64,000 nt of DNA from Stenotrophomonas indicatrix (GTDB taxonomy: Bacteria; Pseudomonadota; Gammaproteobacteria; Xanthomonadales; Xanthomonadaceae): the NCBI GenBank assembly GCA_041545745.1, contig CP168152.1, positions 928,001 to 992,000 on the forward strand. Direction: 5' to 3'. Shown piece after piece: positions 25,891 to 37,166 of the stretch (the first letter of the stretch is position 1; the number at the start of each line of letters is the position of its first letter). A program made the position numbers and the translations under genes. The notes beneath the pieces are model-generated. The model searched no databases, had not been told where the DNA came from, and saw nothing but the letters and a program-made list of their open reading frames with translations.

Positions 25891-25967
25891 GTGGCTGTAG
25901 CTCAGTTGGTTAGAGTACCGGATTGTGATTCCGGTGGTCGGGGGTTCGAATCCCCTCAGCCACCCCA
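25891..25967 (+). tRNA. tRNA-His (GTG)
   Basis: Acceptor GTGGCTG/CAGCCAC, anticodon loop TTGTGAT, CCA encoded. The G at 25890 can supply the extra G-1 that pairs with discriminator C at 25964, as in bacterial tRNA-His. Confidence 0.97.
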
Positions 25968-26001
25968 CTGATTCAACCGCATCGGCAACGCCGAAACGGT
26001 A

Positions 26002-26029
26002 TTGCAATAAACAGAGTGCACGCTACAAT
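26002..26029 (+). promoter_or_regulatory. Promoter of first tRNA-Lys
   Basis: TTGCAA (26002-26007), 16-base spacer, TACAAT (26024-26029), 17 bases before the tRNA. Confidence 0.6.
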
Positions 26030-26046
26030 GTGCGCCTGAGTTTCAG

Positions 26047-26122
26047 GGGCTGTTAGCTCAGTTGGTAGAGCAGTTGACTCTTAATCAATAGGTCCAAGGT
26101 TCGAATCCTTGACAGCCCACCA
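26047..26122 (+). tRNA. tRNA-Lys (CTT), copy 1
   Basis: 76 nt with CCA. Acceptor GGGCTGT/ACAGCCC; anticodon loop CTCTTAA gives CTT. Confidence 0.97.
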
Positions 26123-26128
26123 AGACAG

Positions 26129-26158
26129 AAGCCATCGGGTCCGCCCGGTGGCTTTTTT
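26129..26158 (+). terminator. Terminator after tRNA-Lys copy 1
   Basis: Stem GCCATCGGG/CCCGGTGGC (one G-T pair) followed by six T. Confidence 0.85.
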
Positions 26159-26227
26159 CTTCAGATGTAACCCTTCGCGATGGATCGCTGGTTGCAGTGC
26201 TTGTTTCAACCAGGTTGAAGAAAGTGC

Positions 26228-26257
26228 TTGCAACGCCCTCGCGGATCGGGTCATAAT
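26228..26257 (+). promoter_or_regulatory. Promoter of second tRNA-Lys
   Basis: TTGCAA (26228-26233), 18-base spacer, CATAAT (26252-26257), then a GC-rich TCGCCCCCC start region typical of stringently controlled stable-RNA promoters. Confidence 0.65.
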
Positions 26258-26272
26258 TCGCCCCCCGATTTC

Positions 26273-26348
26273 GGGCTGTTAGCTCAGTTGGTAGAGCAGT
26301 TGACTCTTAATCAATAGGTCCAAGGTTCGAATCCTTGACAGCCCACCA
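26273..26348 (+). tRNA. tRNA-Lys (CTT), copy 2
   Basis: Identical to the first copy over its 76 nt and with its own promoter and terminator. Confidence 0.97.
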
Positions 26349-26353
26349 GACGA

Positions 26354-26383
26354 AAGCCACTTGGTCCGCCAAGTGGCTTTTTT
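26354..26383 (+). terminator. Terminator after tRNA-Lys copy 2
   Basis: Stem AAGCCACTTGG/CCAAGTGGCTT followed by T tract. Confidence 0.88.
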
Positions 26384-26421
26384 CTTTATGTCTCCGCTGG
26401 CGTGGAGCCGGCTGGAGGATA

Positions 26422-26442
26422 GCCCCCTTGAGTCAAGGGGGC
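26422..26442. repeat. Hairpin GCCCCCTTG/CAAGGGGGC
   Basis: 9-bp stem with 3-base loop, same arms as 19905-19927, followed by a GC-rich stretch. It lies between tRNA-Lys copy 2 and the truncated copy. Confidence 0.65.
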
Positions 26443-26536
26443 GCGGCGAAGCCGGGGGGATGTGGGTGTTGGTGAGAGGGGCCCGCGCGGTGCGCAGCAG
26501 CGCGTGGGGCGGTAGCGCGAATGCGCAGCCGCGTCC

Positions 26537-26603
26537 CCAAGGTTCGAATCCTTGACAGCCCACCAGACGAAAGCCACTTGGTCCGCCAAGTGGCTTTTTT
26601 CTT
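26537..26603 (+). pseudogene. Truncated tRNA-Lys 3' end with duplicated terminator
   Basis: 67 bases identical to 26320-26386: the T-arm, 3' acceptor strand and CCA (to 26565) plus the whole terminator hairpin. The 5' half of the tRNA is missing, so no functional tRNA can form. A duplicated tRNA 3' end is the classic scar of site-specific integration, although only 150 bases lie between the two copies. Confidence 0.85.
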
Positions 26604-26623
26604 GCCTTCGACAGCATTGGTAG

Positions 26624-26688
26624 GTCCGCACCCTGCGTGGATGAAGGCTGTACGAAGCGCGCAATCCACACATGGCGCGGATCTACTG
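26624..26688. repeat. Degenerate GTAG palindromes
   Basis: Weak palindromes around CCTGCGTGGATGAAGG and CACATGGCGCGGATCTAC resemble worn GTAG-type elements. Confidence 0.4.
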
Positions 26689-26805
26689 AAGCACGGCTGA
26701 AATCAGCGGCGAATGCGTCATCGGCATGTTCAATGCTGTGAGCTGCTTCTCACCGGTTGCCATCGGCATCGCTCCCAATAGGTGTTCCGCGTCGAAGGCG
26801 CATGT

Positions 26806-27150
26806 ATGAGGAATGCTTTGATGGCCATTAACAGAGCTGTGGGTCTGATGCTGTCCGGCCTGGCGGTGATCGTGCTGTCAGGTTGCAGGGCGGACGACGC
26901 CACCACTGCCGGGGCTGCGCCGGATCACGCGCAGACGGTGGAGCGCGCTGCGGATGTCGAGCATGTCCCCGCGCAGCCGGTCGACACGGCGATGGCAATG
27001 CGTCCGGCCCAAGCGACGGGGGAGGGGGTGCCTGCGGATGCTGTTGAAATGAAGCGCTCTGAAGACGGCGCGACGCTTGAGGCCCGCAAGCGCGATGCTG
27101 CGGTAGGCAGCGATGGTGCGGCGTCGGGGCAGGTGCAGCCCGCGCATTGA
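26806..27150 (+). CDS. Small putative lipoprotein, function unknown
   Basis: 114 aa. A lipoprotein signal peptide ends in the lipobox VLSGC (Cys about residue 27), so the mature part is anchored to a membrane. The mature region is low-complexity, rich in Ala, Asp, Glu and Pro, without cysteines or a recognised domain. Starts at 26806 (GAAGG upstream) or 26821 (AGGA upstream) are both possible; either keeps the lipobox. Codon usage fits the neighbourhood. It stands alone between tRNA genes. Confidence 0.6.
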   Translation: MRNALMAINRAVGLMLSGLAVIVLSGCRADDATTAGAAPDHAQTVERAADVEHVPAQPVDTAMAMRPAQATGEGVPADAVEMKRSEDGATLEARKRDAAVGSDGAASGQVQPAH

Positions 27151-27273
27151 TCCGGTGGCCCGGGTCGGCACCCTCCGCCCGGGCCGCTTTCTCTATCAAG
27201 TGGCGTATTCAGTTTTGTGGAAGCCTTCCGCTTTCCGCCCCCGCCTGCAACAATGAACACCTGAGCCGGCCAC

Positions 27274-27358
<85 letters not shown>

Positions 27359-27550
27359 GGCCGGCCCGTCCCCCCGCCCAGTCGGGCATTCCGCGTCAAC
27401 CCCTGCGCCCCGCCATGCTGGCGGCGCCGCCCGAATTGGGCGAAACTAAAGGGCTGCGGCAAGCAGGCGCGTCAACGACGTCGTGTCCTTACAACCGTTT
27501 CATCCATCATCGAGCCGGGGGCCAGGGCGCCACCGGTGGCAGGAGTCAAC

Positions 27551-28846
27551 ATGCAAGCTTCGATCGAAACCATCGGCAACCTGGAACGCCGCCTGAGCTT
27601 CTCGCTGCCGGAAGACCGTCTGCAGAGCCACATCAACGGCCGCCTGGGCGAAATCGCCCGCACCACCCGCATCAAGGGTTTCCGCCCGGGCAAAGTGCCG
27701 GCCAAGGTGATCGAGCAGCGCTTCGGCGCGCAGGTCCGTGGCGAGGCACTTGACGGCCTGCTGCGCGAAACCTTCGACGCCGCCGTGCGCGAGCACGACC
27801 TGCGCATCGTCGGCAGCCCGCGCATCGACAAGGGTGACGAGGGCGAGTTCTCCTTCGTGGCCACCGTCGAAGTGGTGCCGGACTTCGGTGATATCGACGT
27901 CAGCAAGCTGACCGTCGTGCGCCACACCGCCGAGATCACCGATGCCGACATCGACCAGATGATCGAGAACCTGCAGACCCAGCGTCGCAGCTGGTCGCCG
28001 GTCACCCGTGCCGCACAGGACGGCGACCTGGTCGCACTGGAAACCTGGTCGCAGGCCGGTGACGAGCGCCTGCCGGCGGAAGGCACCGAGAAGGGCAGCA
28101 TCGTGCTCGGCCAGGGCATGATGTTCGAGACCATCGAGCAGGGCCTGGTCGGCATGACCAAGGACGAAGAGAAGACCCTGGACGTCGAGTTCCCGGCTGA
28201 CTGGCGCGTGCCGGCGCTGGCGGGCAAGACCGTGCAGGTCACCGTCAAGGTCACCGACGTGTCCGAGCCGGTCGTGCCGGCCGTCGATGAAGCCTTCATC
28301 AAGAGCTTCGGCGTGAAGGGCGGCGACGTCGAGCAGTTCCGCAGCGACATCCGCGCCAACCTCGAGCGCGAGCTCAAGGGCGCGCTGATGAACCGTCTGC
28401 GTCGTGAAGTCGGCGAGCAGCTGATCGCGGCCTACGCTTCGGTGGAAATGCCGCCGCGCCTGGTCGAGAACGAAGCCCGCGCCATGCTGGCCCAGCAGGT
28501 CGAGCAGATCCGCCGCAGCGGCCGCAACCCGGGCGAGATCCCGGCCGATGCCCACGAAGGCTTCAAGGACGCCGCTGCCAAGCGCGTGCTGGTCGGCCTG
28601 GTGGTCGGCGAAGTGGCCCGCAGCAACGACCTGCGCCTGGAGCCGAAGCGTCTGAATGAAACGATGCGTCTGATCGCTTCGACCTACGAAGAGCCGGAGC
28701 AGGTCATTGAGATGTACCGCAACGACCCCCAGCTGATGTCTGGCCTGCAGAACCGCGTGATGGAAGAGCAGGTGATCGACTGGATCGCCGAGCGCGCCCA
28801 GCACACTGAAGAAAAGCTGTCGTTCCAGGACGCGATCCGCCAGTAA
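27551..28846 (+). CDS. tig: Trigger factor
   Basis: 431 aa, the expected length. This ribosome-bound chaperone and prolyl isomerase helps nascent chains fold. The N-terminal ribosome-binding signature GFRPGKVP is at about residues 44-51, then the FKBP-type domain ([23 protein letters not shown]) and the helical chaperone C-terminus. AGGAG precedes the ATG at 27551. It heads the conserved order tig-clpP-clpX-lon. Confidence 0.97.
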   Translation: MQASIETIGNLERRLSFSLPEDRLQSHINGRLGEIARTTRIKGFRPGKVPAKVIEQRFGAQVRGEALDGLLRETFDAAVREHDLRIVGSPRIDKGDEGEFSFVATVEVVPDFGDIDVSKLTVVRHTAEITDADIDQMIENLQTQRRSWSPVTRAAQDGDLVALETWSQAGDERLPAEGTEKGSIVLGQGMMFETIEQGLVGMTKDEEKTLDVEFPADWRVPALAGKTVQVTVKVTDVSEPVVPAVDEAFIKSFGVKGGDVEQFRSDIRANLERELKGALMNRLRREVGEQLIAAYASVEMPPRLVENEARAMLAQQVEQIRRSGRNPGEIPADAHEGFKDAAAKRVLVGLVVGEVARSNDLRLEPKRLNETMRLIASTYEEPEQVIEMYRNDPQLMSGLQNRVMEEQVIDWIAERAQHTEEKLSFQDAIRQ

Positions 28847-28922
28847 TCCCTGGCGGATTGCCGGATACCCCGCGCCAACCCTGGCGCGGGGGTGTTTCCC
28901 CCCAAGATAGGTACCTCACGAA

Positions 28923-29549
28923 ATGGACAACCGAACCAAAGCCCTGAACATGGTTCCCATGGTGGTCGAGCAGACCAGCCGCGGCGAGCGTGCCTACGAC
29001 ATCTATTCGCGCCTGTTGAAGGAGCGCCTGATCTTCCTGGTTGGCCCGATCGACGATCACATGGCCAACGTGGTGGTGGCGCAGCTGCTGTTCCTGGAAG
29101 CGGAAAACCCGGAAAAGGACATCAGCATCTACATCAACTCGCCGGGTGGCGTGGTCACCGCCGGCATGGCGATCTACGACACCATGCAGTACATCAAGCC
29201 GGACGTGAGCACCATCTGTGTCGGCCAGGCCGCCTCGATGGGCGCGCTGCTGCTGGCGTCCGGTGCAGCCGGCAAGCGCTATGCGCTGCCGAACTCGCGG
29301 GTGATGATCCACCAGCCGCTGGGCGGCTTCCAGGGCCAGGCCACCGACATCGACATCCACGCACGCGAGATCCTGACCCTGCGTGCGCGCCTGAACGAAG
29401 TGCTGGCCAAGCACACCGGCCAGTCGCTGGAGACCATCGCGCGTGATACCGAGCGCGACAACTTCAAGAGCGCGGTCGATGCGGTCGCCTACGGCCTGGT
29501 CGACCAGGTCCTGGAGCGTCGTCCGGAAGAGTCGATCCAGGCCGGCTGA
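28923..29549 (+). CDS. clpP: ATP-dependent Clp protease proteolytic subunit
   Basis: 208 aa. Serine peptidase forming a tetradecameric chamber fed by ClpX or ClpA. Catalytic Ser is in [19 protein letters not shown] (about 105), His in [10 protein letters not shown] (about 130), Asp in ARDTERDNF region (about 179). The N-terminal [20 protein letters not shown] is the usual mature start after a short propeptide. 76 bases after tig. Confidence 0.98.
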   Translation: MDNRTKALNMVPMVVEQTSRGERAYDIYSRLLKERLIFLVGPIDDHMANVVVAQLLFLEAENPEKDISIYINSPGGVVTAGMAIYDTMQYIKPDVSTICVGQAASMGALLLASGAAGKRYALPNSRVMIHQPLGGFQGQATDIDIHAREILTLRARLNEVLAKHTGQSLETIARDTERDNFKSAVDAVAYGLVDQVLERRPEESIQAG

Positions 29550-29675
29550 CCGGCACTCACGGGGCCATGGCAGGCCCCGTTCCTGCAGGGTCGGGTGGAC
29601 TGATGTCCCTCCGGCCCTGTGTTATTCTCGAATCGAACCCCCGTTCAGCGGGTGGCGTAACTGGGTAAGCGAAGC

Positions 29676-30965
<1,290 letters not shown>

Positions 30966-31017
30966 TTCTTTCAACTTGTTGAATAGAAAGAATTTTCTCG
31001 GAACGTCTTGCATCTGA

Positions 31018-31055
31018 AAGCCGATGGCCCCATAACGGGGCCATCGGCTTTTTTT
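31018..31055 (+). terminator. Terminator between clpX and lon
   Basis: Stem AGCCGATGGCCCC/GGGGCCATCGGCT followed by seven or more T. Confidence 0.92.
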
Positions 31056-31107
31056 GTCTCCGGAAGATGCCCTCCCGGAGACGGTTTTCCCCTTCCCTGG
31101 AGCCCCC

Positions 31108-33561
31108 ATGGCCCGTTCCCCAAGTGAGACCCTCGACCTGCCGGTCCTGCCGCTGCGCGACGTAGTGGTATTCCCGCACATGGTCATCCCGCTGTTCGTC
31201 GGCCGCGACAAGTCCATGCACGCGCTGGAGCAGGCGATGGAAGCGGACAAGCGCATCCTGCTGCTGGCGCAGAAGTCGGCCGAGACCGATGACCCTCAGG
31301 CCGCCGACCTCTACCAGGTCGGCACCCTGGCGCAGGTGCTGCAGCTGCTGAAGCTGCCCGACGGCACCATCAAGGTGCTGGTCGAAGGCCTGTCGCGCGT
31401 GCAGGTGACCAGCGTCAGCGAACGCGATGGCTCGCTGCACGGCCAGGCCGTGGAAATCGACGCCACCGACGCACGCGAGCCGCGCGAGATCGAGGCCATC
31501 GCCCGCTCGCTGATGTCGCTGTTCGAGCAGTACGTCAAGACCAACCGCAAGCTGCCACCGGAGCTGCTGCAGACCCTGGCCGGCATCGATGAGCCGACCC
31601 GCCTGGCCGACACCATCGCCGCGCATATCAGCGTGCGGTTGTCGGACAAGCAGCGCCTGCTGGAAACGCTGGCCGTGGGCGAACGCCTGGAGATGCTGGT
31701 CGGTCTGGTCGACGGCGAGATCGACGTGCAGCAGATGGAAAAGCGCATCCGCGGCCGCGTGAAGTCGCAGATGGAAAAGAGCCAGCGCGAGTACTACCTC
31801 AACGAACAGATGAAGGCCATCCAGAAGGAGCTGGGTGACCTTGACGACGCGCCGGGCGAACTGGAAGAGCTGGCCCGCAAGATCGCCGAAGCGGGCATGC
31901 CCAAGCCGGTGGAAACCAAGGCGCGCAACGAACTCAACAAGCTCAAGCAGATGTCGCCGATGTCTGCCGAAGCGGCGGTCGTGCGCAACTACCTGGAGTG
32001 GCTGCTGGGCGTGCCGTGGAAGAAGCGCAGCAAGGTGCGCAAGGACCTGAAGGCTGCGCAGGACACTCTCGATGCCGATCACTACGGTCTGGAGAAGGTC
32101 AAGGAACGCATCCTTGAATACCTGGCGGTGCAGTCGCGGGTGAAGCAGATGAAGGGGCCGATCCTGTGCCTGGTCGGGCCGCCGGGCGTGGGCAAGACCT
32201 CGCTGGGCCAGTCCATCGCCAAGGCCACCAACCGCAAGTTCGTGCGCATGTCGCTGGGCGGCGTGCGCGACGAAGCCGAGATCCGTGGCCACCGTCGTAC
32301 CTATGTCGGTTCGATGCCGGGCCGCATCGTGCAGAACCTCAACAAGGTCGGCAGCAAGAACCCGCTGTTCGTGCTGGACGAGATCGACAAGATGTCGATG
32401 GATTTCCGCGGCGATCCGTCCTCGGCGCTGCTGGAAGTGCTGGATCCCGAGCAGAACAACGCGTTCAACGACCACTACCTGGAAGTGGACCTGGACCTGT
32501 CTGAAGTGATGTTCGTTGCGACGTCCAACTCGCTCAACATCCCGGGCCCGCTGCTGGACCGCATGGAAGTGATCCGCATCCCGGGTTACACCGAGGATGA
32601 GAAGCTCAACATCGCCACCCGTTACCTGTCGCCCAAGCAGATCAAGGCCAACGGCCTGAAGCCGGAAGAGCTGGAGATCGGCAGCGATGCGATCCAGGAC
32701 ATCGTGCGCTATTACACACGCGAATCCGGCGTGCGCAACCTGGAACGCGAGATCGCAAAGATCTGCCGCAAGGTGGTGAAGGAAATCGCGCTGGGCGGGC
32801 CGCAGCCGGTGGCGAAGGCGAAGAAGGGTGCGCGCAAGTCCAAGGCGCTGGTGAGCGTGTCGAGCAAGAACCTGGACAAGTACCTGGGCGTGCGTCGCTT
32901 CGACTTCGGCCGTGCCGAAGAAGAGAACGAGATCGGCCTGGTCACGGGCCTGGCCTGGACCGAAGTCGGTGGCGATCTACTGCAGATCGAATCGACGCTG
33001 GTACCGGGCAAGGGCCAGCTGATCCTGACTGGCCAGCTCGGCAACGTGATGAAGGAATCGGCGTCGGCGGCGTTGTCGGTGGTGCGCTCGCGCGCGGAGC
33101 GCTTCGGCATCGATGTGGATTTCCTGCAGAAGCACGACGTGCATCTGCATGTGCCCGATGGTGCGACGCCGAAGGATGGTCCCAGTGCCGGTGCGGCGAT
33201 GGTGACTTCGCTGGTGTCGATGCTGACCAAGGTCGCCGTGCGCGCCGACGTGGCGATGACCGGCGAAATCACCCTGCGTGGTCGCGTCACCGCGATCGGC
33301 GGCCTGAAGGAGAAGTTGCTCGCAGCCCTGCGCGGCGGAATCCGCACGGTGATCATCCCCGATGAGAACCGCAAGGATCTTGCCGACATTCCGGCCAACG
33401 TCACCCGCGATCTGCAGATCGTGCCGGTGAAGTACATCGAGGAAGTGCTCGATCTGGCGCTGGAACGTCCGCTGGCACCGAAGAAGACACGCAAGAGTGC
33501 GCAGCGCGTCACGGTGCGCAGCAAGGCCAAACCGAGTGGAAACGCGCGCGTCAAGCATTGA
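31108..33561 (+). CDS. lon: ATP-dependent protease La
   Basis: 817 aa. N-terminal substrate domain ([19 protein letters not shown]), AAA+ with Walker [10 protein letters not shown] (about 355-363) and Walker [10 protein letters not shown], and the C-terminal protease domain with catalytic Ser in [11 protein letters not shown] (about 696) and Lys in [10 protein letters not shown] (about 739). The C-terminal tail is lysine-rich. Start at 31108 has GGAG upstream. Degrades damaged and regulatory proteins. Confidence 0.97.
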   Translation: MARSPSETLDLPVLPLRDVVVFPHMVIPLFVGRDKSMHALEQAMEADKRILLLAQKSAETDDPQAADLYQVGTLAQVLQLLKLPDGTIKVLVEGLSRVQVTSVSERDGSLHGQAVEIDATDAREPREIEAIARSLMSLFEQYVKTNRKLPPELLQTLAGIDEPTRLADTIAAHISVRLSDKQRLLETLAVGERLEMLVGLVDGEIDVQQMEKRIRGRVKSQMEKSQREYYLNEQMKAIQKELGDLDDAPGELEELARKIAEAGMPKPVETKARNELNKLKQMSPMSAEAAVVRNYLEWLLGVPWKKRSKVRKDLKAAQDTLDADHYGLEKVKERILEYLAVQSRVKQMKGPILCLVGPPGVGKTSLGQSIAKATNRKFVRMSLGGVRDEAEIRGHRRTYVGSMPGRIVQNLNKVGSKNPLFVLDEIDKMSMDFRGDPSSALLEVLDPEQNNAFNDHYLEVDLDLSEVMFVATSNSLNIPGPLLDRMEVIRIPGYTEDEKLNIATRYLSPKQIKANGLKPEELEIGSDAIQDIVRYYTRESGVRNLEREIAKICRKVVKEIALGGPQPVAKAKKGARKSKALVSVSSKNLDKYLGVRRFDFGRAEEENEIGLVTGLAWTEVGGDLLQIESTLVPGKGQLILTGQLGNVMKESASAALSVVRSRAERFGIDVDFLQKHDVHLHVPDGATPKDGPSAGAAMVTSLVSMLTKVAVRADVAMTGEITLRGRVTAIGGLKEKLLAALRGGIRTVIIPDENRKDLADIPANVTRDLQIVPVKYIEEVLDLALERPLAPKKTRKSAQRVTVRSKAKPSGNARVKH

Positions 33562-33610
33562 TGCGTCCTGTCGAAATGCTTGAAACCCGCGTCGTTGCTG
33601 GCTTTCCAGC

Positions 33611-33639
33611 TTGCGTGGGGGTAGGGGCGCTGGTATAAA
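33611..33639 (+). promoter_or_regulatory. Sigma-70 promoter of hupB
   Basis: TTGCGT (33611-33616), 17-base spacer, TATAAA (33634-33639). It predicts a leader of about 135 bases before hupB. Confidence 0.65.
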
Positions 33640-33704
33640 AGCAGCACTCGCGAATGAGTGATCGCAGTCAGCGCTCACTGAATTCGGCGAACCGTTTCCA
33701 CATG

Positions 33705-33733
33705 GCAACCGCATGCAGACGTCGTGCGGTTGC
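33705..33733 (+). promoter_or_regulatory. Hairpin in the hupB 5' leader
   Basis: Perfect 9-bp stem GCAACCGCA/TGCGGTTGC with an 11-base loop, about 47 bases before the hupB start. No T tract; a translational or stability role is possible. Confidence 0.5.
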
Positions 33734-33779
33734 TTCCCTGTCGAATACGCGGAACCCACCGCCAAAGGAGTTGTAAAGA

Positions 33780-34052
33780 ATGAACAAGACCGAATTGATC
33801 GATGCCGTTGCTGAAGCTGCCGACCTGACCAAGGCCGAGTCCAGCCGCGCTGTCGATGCCGTCGTTGCTGCCGTCACCAAGGCGCTGAAGGACGGCGATG
33901 CGGTCACCCTGGTTGGCTTCGGTACCTTCCAGGTCCGCGACCGTGCTGCCCGCACCGGCCGCAACCCGAAGACCGGCGACACCATCAAGATCGCTGCTTC
34001 GAAGAATCCGTCGTTCAAGGCTGGTAAGGCCCTGAAGGATGCTGTAAACTAA
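33780..34052 (+). CDS. hupB: DNA-binding protein HU
   Basis: 90 aa, exact HU length. Begins [20 protein letters not shown]; the beta-arm signature [18 protein letters not shown] contains the DNA-intercalating proline. Histone-like dimer that bends and compacts DNA. GGAG-type site at AAAGGAG upstream. Position right after lon is conserved in gammaproteobacteria. Confidence 0.98.
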   Translation: MNKTELIDAVAEAADLTKAESSRAVDAVVAAVTKALKDGDAVTLVGFGTFQVRDRAARTGRNPKTGDTIKIAASKNPSFKAGKALKDAVN

Positions 34053-34063
34053 GCGGCTCGCTG

Positions 34064-34138
34064 GGGTGCTTAGCTCAGCGGTAGAGCGTCTCCTTTACAC
34101 GGAGAGGGTCGGGGGTTCGAAACCCTCAGCACCCACCA
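34064..34138 (+). tRNA. tRNA-Val (TAC)
   Basis: 75 nt with CCA. Acceptor GGGTGCT/AGCACCC, anticodon loop TTTACAC. Only 11 bases after hupB, so likely cotranscribed with it. Confidence 0.97.
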
Positions 34139-34163
34139 CAGCACCGCGGTAAGTTTGAAATGT

Positions 34164-34240
34164 GGAGCGGTAGTTCAGCTGGTTAGAATGCTGGCCTGTC
34201 ACGCCGGAGGTCGCGGGTTCGAGTCCCGTCCGCTCCGCCA
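34164..34240 (+). tRNA. tRNA-Asp (GTC), copy 1
   Basis: 77 nt with CCA. Acceptor GGAGCGG/CCGCTCC, anticodon loop CTGTCAC. Confidence 0.97.
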
Positions 34241-34249
34241 TTTTCAACG

Positions 34250-34284
34250 AGGCCCCCGGCCGAAAAGCTGGGGGCCTTGTTTTC
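34250..34284 (+). terminator. Hairpin after tRNA-Asp copy 1
   Basis: Stem AGGCCCCCGGC/GCTGGGGGCCT with one G-T pair, then TTGTTTTCT; a moderate terminator or processing hairpin. Confidence 0.65.
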
Positions 34285-34329
34285 TCTCCAACCACCCGGT
34301 TGCAGAGAAAACAAAGAGGTCTGCAATAC

Positions 34330-34406
34330 GGAGCGGTAGTTCAGCTGGTTAGAATGCTGGCCTGTCACGCCGGAGGTCGCGGGTTCGAGTCCCGTCCGCT
34401 CCGCCA
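34330..34406 (+). tRNA. tRNA-Asp (GTC), copy 2
   Basis: Identical to copy 1 over 77 nt. Confidence 0.97.
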
Positions 34407-34513
34407 TTGCAAAACCCTTAAATCCTCGTGAAAAAACTTTGAAAAAAGTGTTCAGCGGGGTAGGTTTTCAGGAAGTCTTCGGATATACTGAGCGCCTGCA
34501 AAGTTTCAAGCGC

Positions 34514-34590
34514 GGAGCGGTAGTTCAGCTGGTTAGAATGCTGGCCTGTCACGCCGGAGGTCGCGGGTTCGAGTCCCGTCCGCTCCGCCA
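34514..34590 (+). tRNA. tRNA-Asp (GTC), copy 3
   Basis: Identical to the other two; spacers between copies are unrelated, so only the tRNA bodies are kept identical. Confidence 0.97.
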
Positions 34591-34598
34591 ACTCTAAG

Positions 34599-34627
34599 AG
34601 CCCTCGACGCAAGTCGGGGGCTTTTTC
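34599..34627 (+). terminator. Terminator ending the tRNA-Val/Asp cluster
   Basis: 10-bp stem AGCCCTCGAC/GTCGGGGGCT (one G-T pair) followed by TTTTTC. Confidence 0.88.
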
Positions 34628-34775
34628 TTTGTGTCGTTTTTCATCTTTTGATGCGCGTGATCATGTCGATCACCGGGGCAGGGGGGCGCCAGACCCCGTC
34701 GGCACTGCTTTTGGTCCACGCCGCGAAGCGGGTTACACTGCCGGGCTCGCCAATCAAGCCTTGTGATTCCTCACC

Positions 34776-36731
34776 ATGCTGCAGAAACTCCGCGACAAGA
34801 CCTCAGGCTGGATCGTCACTGTGATCCTGGGGCTGCTGATGATTCCGTTCCTGTTCGTCATCGACAACAGCTACCTCGGTGGCGTCGGCGCACAGAACGT
34901 CGCCAAGGTTTCGGCGCCGCCGACCTGGTGGCGCTCGGCACCGTCATGGTGGCCGGTGCGCATGATGTGGCAGCACCATGAGATCAGCGCACAGGACTTC
35001 CGCACCCGTTTCGAGCAGGAACGCATGCGCGAACGCCAGCAGCAGGGCGAGAACTTCGATCCGCGCGCGTTCGAAAGCACCGAGAACAAGCTGGCCGTAC
35101 TCGACCAGTTGATCGACGAGCAGGTCGTGCGCCTGGTCGGTGAGCAGGCCGGTGTCGTGATTGGCGACGGCGCTGTGCGCGAGTACATCACCACCATCCC
35201 GGGCTTCCTGGGCGCCGATGGCAAGTTCAGCGAGAGCAATTACCGTCTGGCCCTGGCCGGTGGCAATCCGCCGCGCACGCCGACCCAGTTCCAGGAACTG
35301 GTGCGTGAGAGCCTGCAGCAGTCGGTGATCCCGTCGGGCCTGCAGAACTCCGGCTTTGTCACCCAGGCCGAGACCGAGCGTCTGTTGAAGCTGCTGGGCG
35401 AGACCCGCGATGTGGAACTGGCCGCGCTGCCGGAAGTTCCGGTTGATACCGCGCCGGTGACCGATGCGCAGATCAAGCAGTGGTACGACAGCCATGGCAA
35501 GGATTTCCGCCAGGCCGAATCGGTGTCGCTGGAATATGTCGAGCTCAATGGTGCGAACCTGCCGGCGCCGACCGCGGCCGACGAGGCGACCCTGCGCAAG
35601 CGCTATGAAGACGAGAAGGCCAAGTTCACCACGCCGGAACAGCGCCAGGCGGCGCACATCCTGATCACCGGTGACGGCGCTGAAGCCAAGGCCGCCAAGT
35701 TGGCGGTTGAAGCAAAGGCCGCCGGTGCCGACTTTGCCGCGCTGGCCAAGGCGAACTCGGAAGATCCCGGTTCCAAGGCGCAGGGCGGTGACCTGGGTTG
35801 GGTTGAACGTGGCGCGATGGTCAAGCCGTTTGAAGACGCGCTGTTTGGCGCCAAGGCCGGTGAAGTGATCGGCCCGGTCAAGACCGACTTCGGCTTCCAC
35901 ATCATCAAGGTTGCTGCGGTTCGTGGCGGCGAGGGCAAGTCGTTCGAAGAAGTGCGTGACACCTTGGCTGCCGAGCAGCTGAAGGCTGATGGCGAGCGCG
36001 GCTTCAACGATCTGGCCGGCCGCCTGGTTGATGCCATCAACAAGAGCCCGAGCGACCTGGCCGCAGCCGCCAAGGATGTCGGCCTGTCGATGCAGACGCT
36101 GGGCCCGATCACGCGCACGACCGCCACCGGCATTGCCGCTGATCCGGCCGTGCTGCGTGCTGCCTTCTCCGATGTCCTGGTGCAGGACGGTACCGCCAGC
36201 GATCCGATCGCCCTGGGCGGCAGCAGCAACCACAGTGTGGTGATCCGTGTTGCCGCGCATACCCCGGAGCAGGCGATGCCGCTGGACAAGGCCCGTGAGC
36301 AGGTGATTGCCGCGATCCGTGCCGACCGTCAGCGCCAGGCTGGTGACAAGGTTGCTGATGCCCTGCTGGCCAAGCTGAAGGCGGGCGCGACCCTGCAGTC
36401 GCTGGCCGCCAGCGAGAAGCTGCAGCTGAGCCCGATGCCGGGCCTGCCGCGCAGCCAGCCGGTGCCGACCCCGGAGATCAACCGCGCGATCTTCAGTGCG
36501 CCGCTGCCTGCCGAAGGCAAGCCGAGCTACGGCAAGGTCGACGTCAACGGTCATGCACTGGTCTTCGCGGTGAACAAGGTCAACCCGGGTGACATCAAGG
36601 AAGTGACCGCCGAGCAGCAGAAGCAGTTGAAGGACCAGCTGAGCCAGATCGACGGCATGGCTGCTGCCAAGGCTTACATCGACGCCATGCGCAAGCGCTT
36701 CCTGGTGCAGACCACCGAAGCGAACCTGTAA
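34776..36731 (+). CDS. ppiD: Membrane-anchored periplasmic prolyl isomerase/chaperone
   Basis: 651 aa. A single N-terminal membrane helix ([19 protein letters not shown], residues 12-30) anchors a SurA-like N-domain and a parvulin domain ([17 protein letters not shown], then [17 protein letters not shown] and DFGFHIIKV, roughly residues 285-385), followed by a C-terminal helical region. PpiD sits at the SecYEG exit and helps outer-membrane proteins emerging into the periplasm. Genomic place after lon-hupB matches E. coli. No strong Shine-Dalgarno at the ATG. A Trp-rich segment [13 protein letters not shown] at about 48-60 is unusual. Confidence 0.93.
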   Translation: MLQKLRDKTSGWIVTVILGLLMIPFLFVIDNSYLGGVGAQNVAKVSAPPTWWRSAPSWWPVRMMWQHHEISAQDFRTRFEQERMRERQQQGENFDPRAFESTENKLAVLDQLIDEQVVRLVGEQAGVVIGDGAVREYITTIPGFLGADGKFSESNYRLALAGGNPPRTPTQFQELVRESLQQSVIPSGLQNSGFVTQAETERLLKLLGETRDVELAALPEVPVDTAPVTDAQIKQWYDSHGKDFRQAESVSLEYVELNGANLPAPTAADEATLRKRYEDEKAKFTTPEQRQAAHILITGDGAEAKAAKLAVEAKAAGADFAALAKANSEDPGSKAQGGDLGWVERGAMVKPFEDALFGAKAGEVIGPVKTDFGFHIIKVAAVRGGEGKSFEEVRDTLAAEQLKADGERGFNDLAGRLVDAINKSPSDLAAAAKDVGLSMQTLGPITRTTATGIAADPAVLRAAFSDVLVQDGTASDPIALGGSSNHSVVIRVAAHTPEQAMPLDKAREQVIAAIRADRQRQAGDKVADALLAKLKAGATLQSLAASEKLQLSPMPGLPRSQPVPTPEINRAIFSAPLPAEGKPSYGKVDVNGHALVFAVNKVNPGDIKEVTAEQQKQLKDQLSQIDGMAAAKAYIDAMRKRFLVQTTEANL

Positions 36732-36752
36732 GCCTCTGGCGAGCAGGAACGA

Positions 36753-36780
36753 AAAGGCCCGGCATTGCCGGGCCTTTTTT
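36753..36780 (+). terminator. Terminator of ppiD
   Basis: Stem AAGGCCCGGC/GCCGGGCCTT followed by six T. Confidence 0.9.
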
Positions 36781-36820
36781 GTTGTCGCAACCCCGATCAA
36801 ACCGTGACCCGAGCAATGAG

Positions 36821-36843
36821 TGCCGACCAAGGTCGGCCGCTAC
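36821..36843. repeat. GTAG palindrome (GCCGACC type)
   Basis: Stem GCCGACC/GGTCGGC ending CGCTAC. Confidence 0.7.
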
Positions 36844-36908
36844 CAGAAGCGAAGCGACCTGCCCCTGCTCTTCATCTTCCAATCCGTGGGTGCCACCAGA
36901 ATTTGTCC

Positions 36909-37095
36909 GCGGCCGGGCAGGTGGGCTGCGCAGGGGCGTGAGCCGCATGGGCCCGAGGCATGCCTCGGGCGGGTTGGGTAGGACGCCCAACCCCGGTCTT
37001 GCCGTGTGCGCAGGACAGCGCACGCGAGCAGGCGGCGGCCGAGCTTACAGGAATGTACTTGCAGCGGCCCCTGCGCAGCCCACCTGCCCGGCCGC
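36909..37095. repeat. 187-base inverted-repeat element with three internal hairpins
   Basis: Arms 36909-36937 and 37067-37095 are perfect 29-bp inverted copies (arm begins GCGGCCGGGCAGG). Inside lie a perfect 20-bp palindrome (36951-36970, centred on GGCATGCC), a stem GGGTTGGG/CCCAACCC (36971-36993) and GTGTGCGC/GCGCACGC (37004-37025). It fills the convergent gap between ppiD and mltD. No gene is evident in the 435-base gap. The multibranch shape suits a structured RNA or a palindromic mobile repeat. Confidence 0.75.
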
Positions 37096-37166
37096 ATACG
37101 AGCGATCCGGCACCCGCGAGGGGCTCCGCCGTTGGCCGGAAACCGCGCGGCAGCGCCGCGCCGACC

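Noticed and set aside
29594..29632. TGGACT and TATTCT before clpX as a promoter
   Set aside because: The spacing of about 21 bases is poor and boxes are weak.
34164..34590. Evenly spaced near-identical 77-base units that look like a repeat array
   Set aside because: They are three tRNA-Asp genes with full cloverleaf features; spacers vary in length and this is not a CRISPR array.
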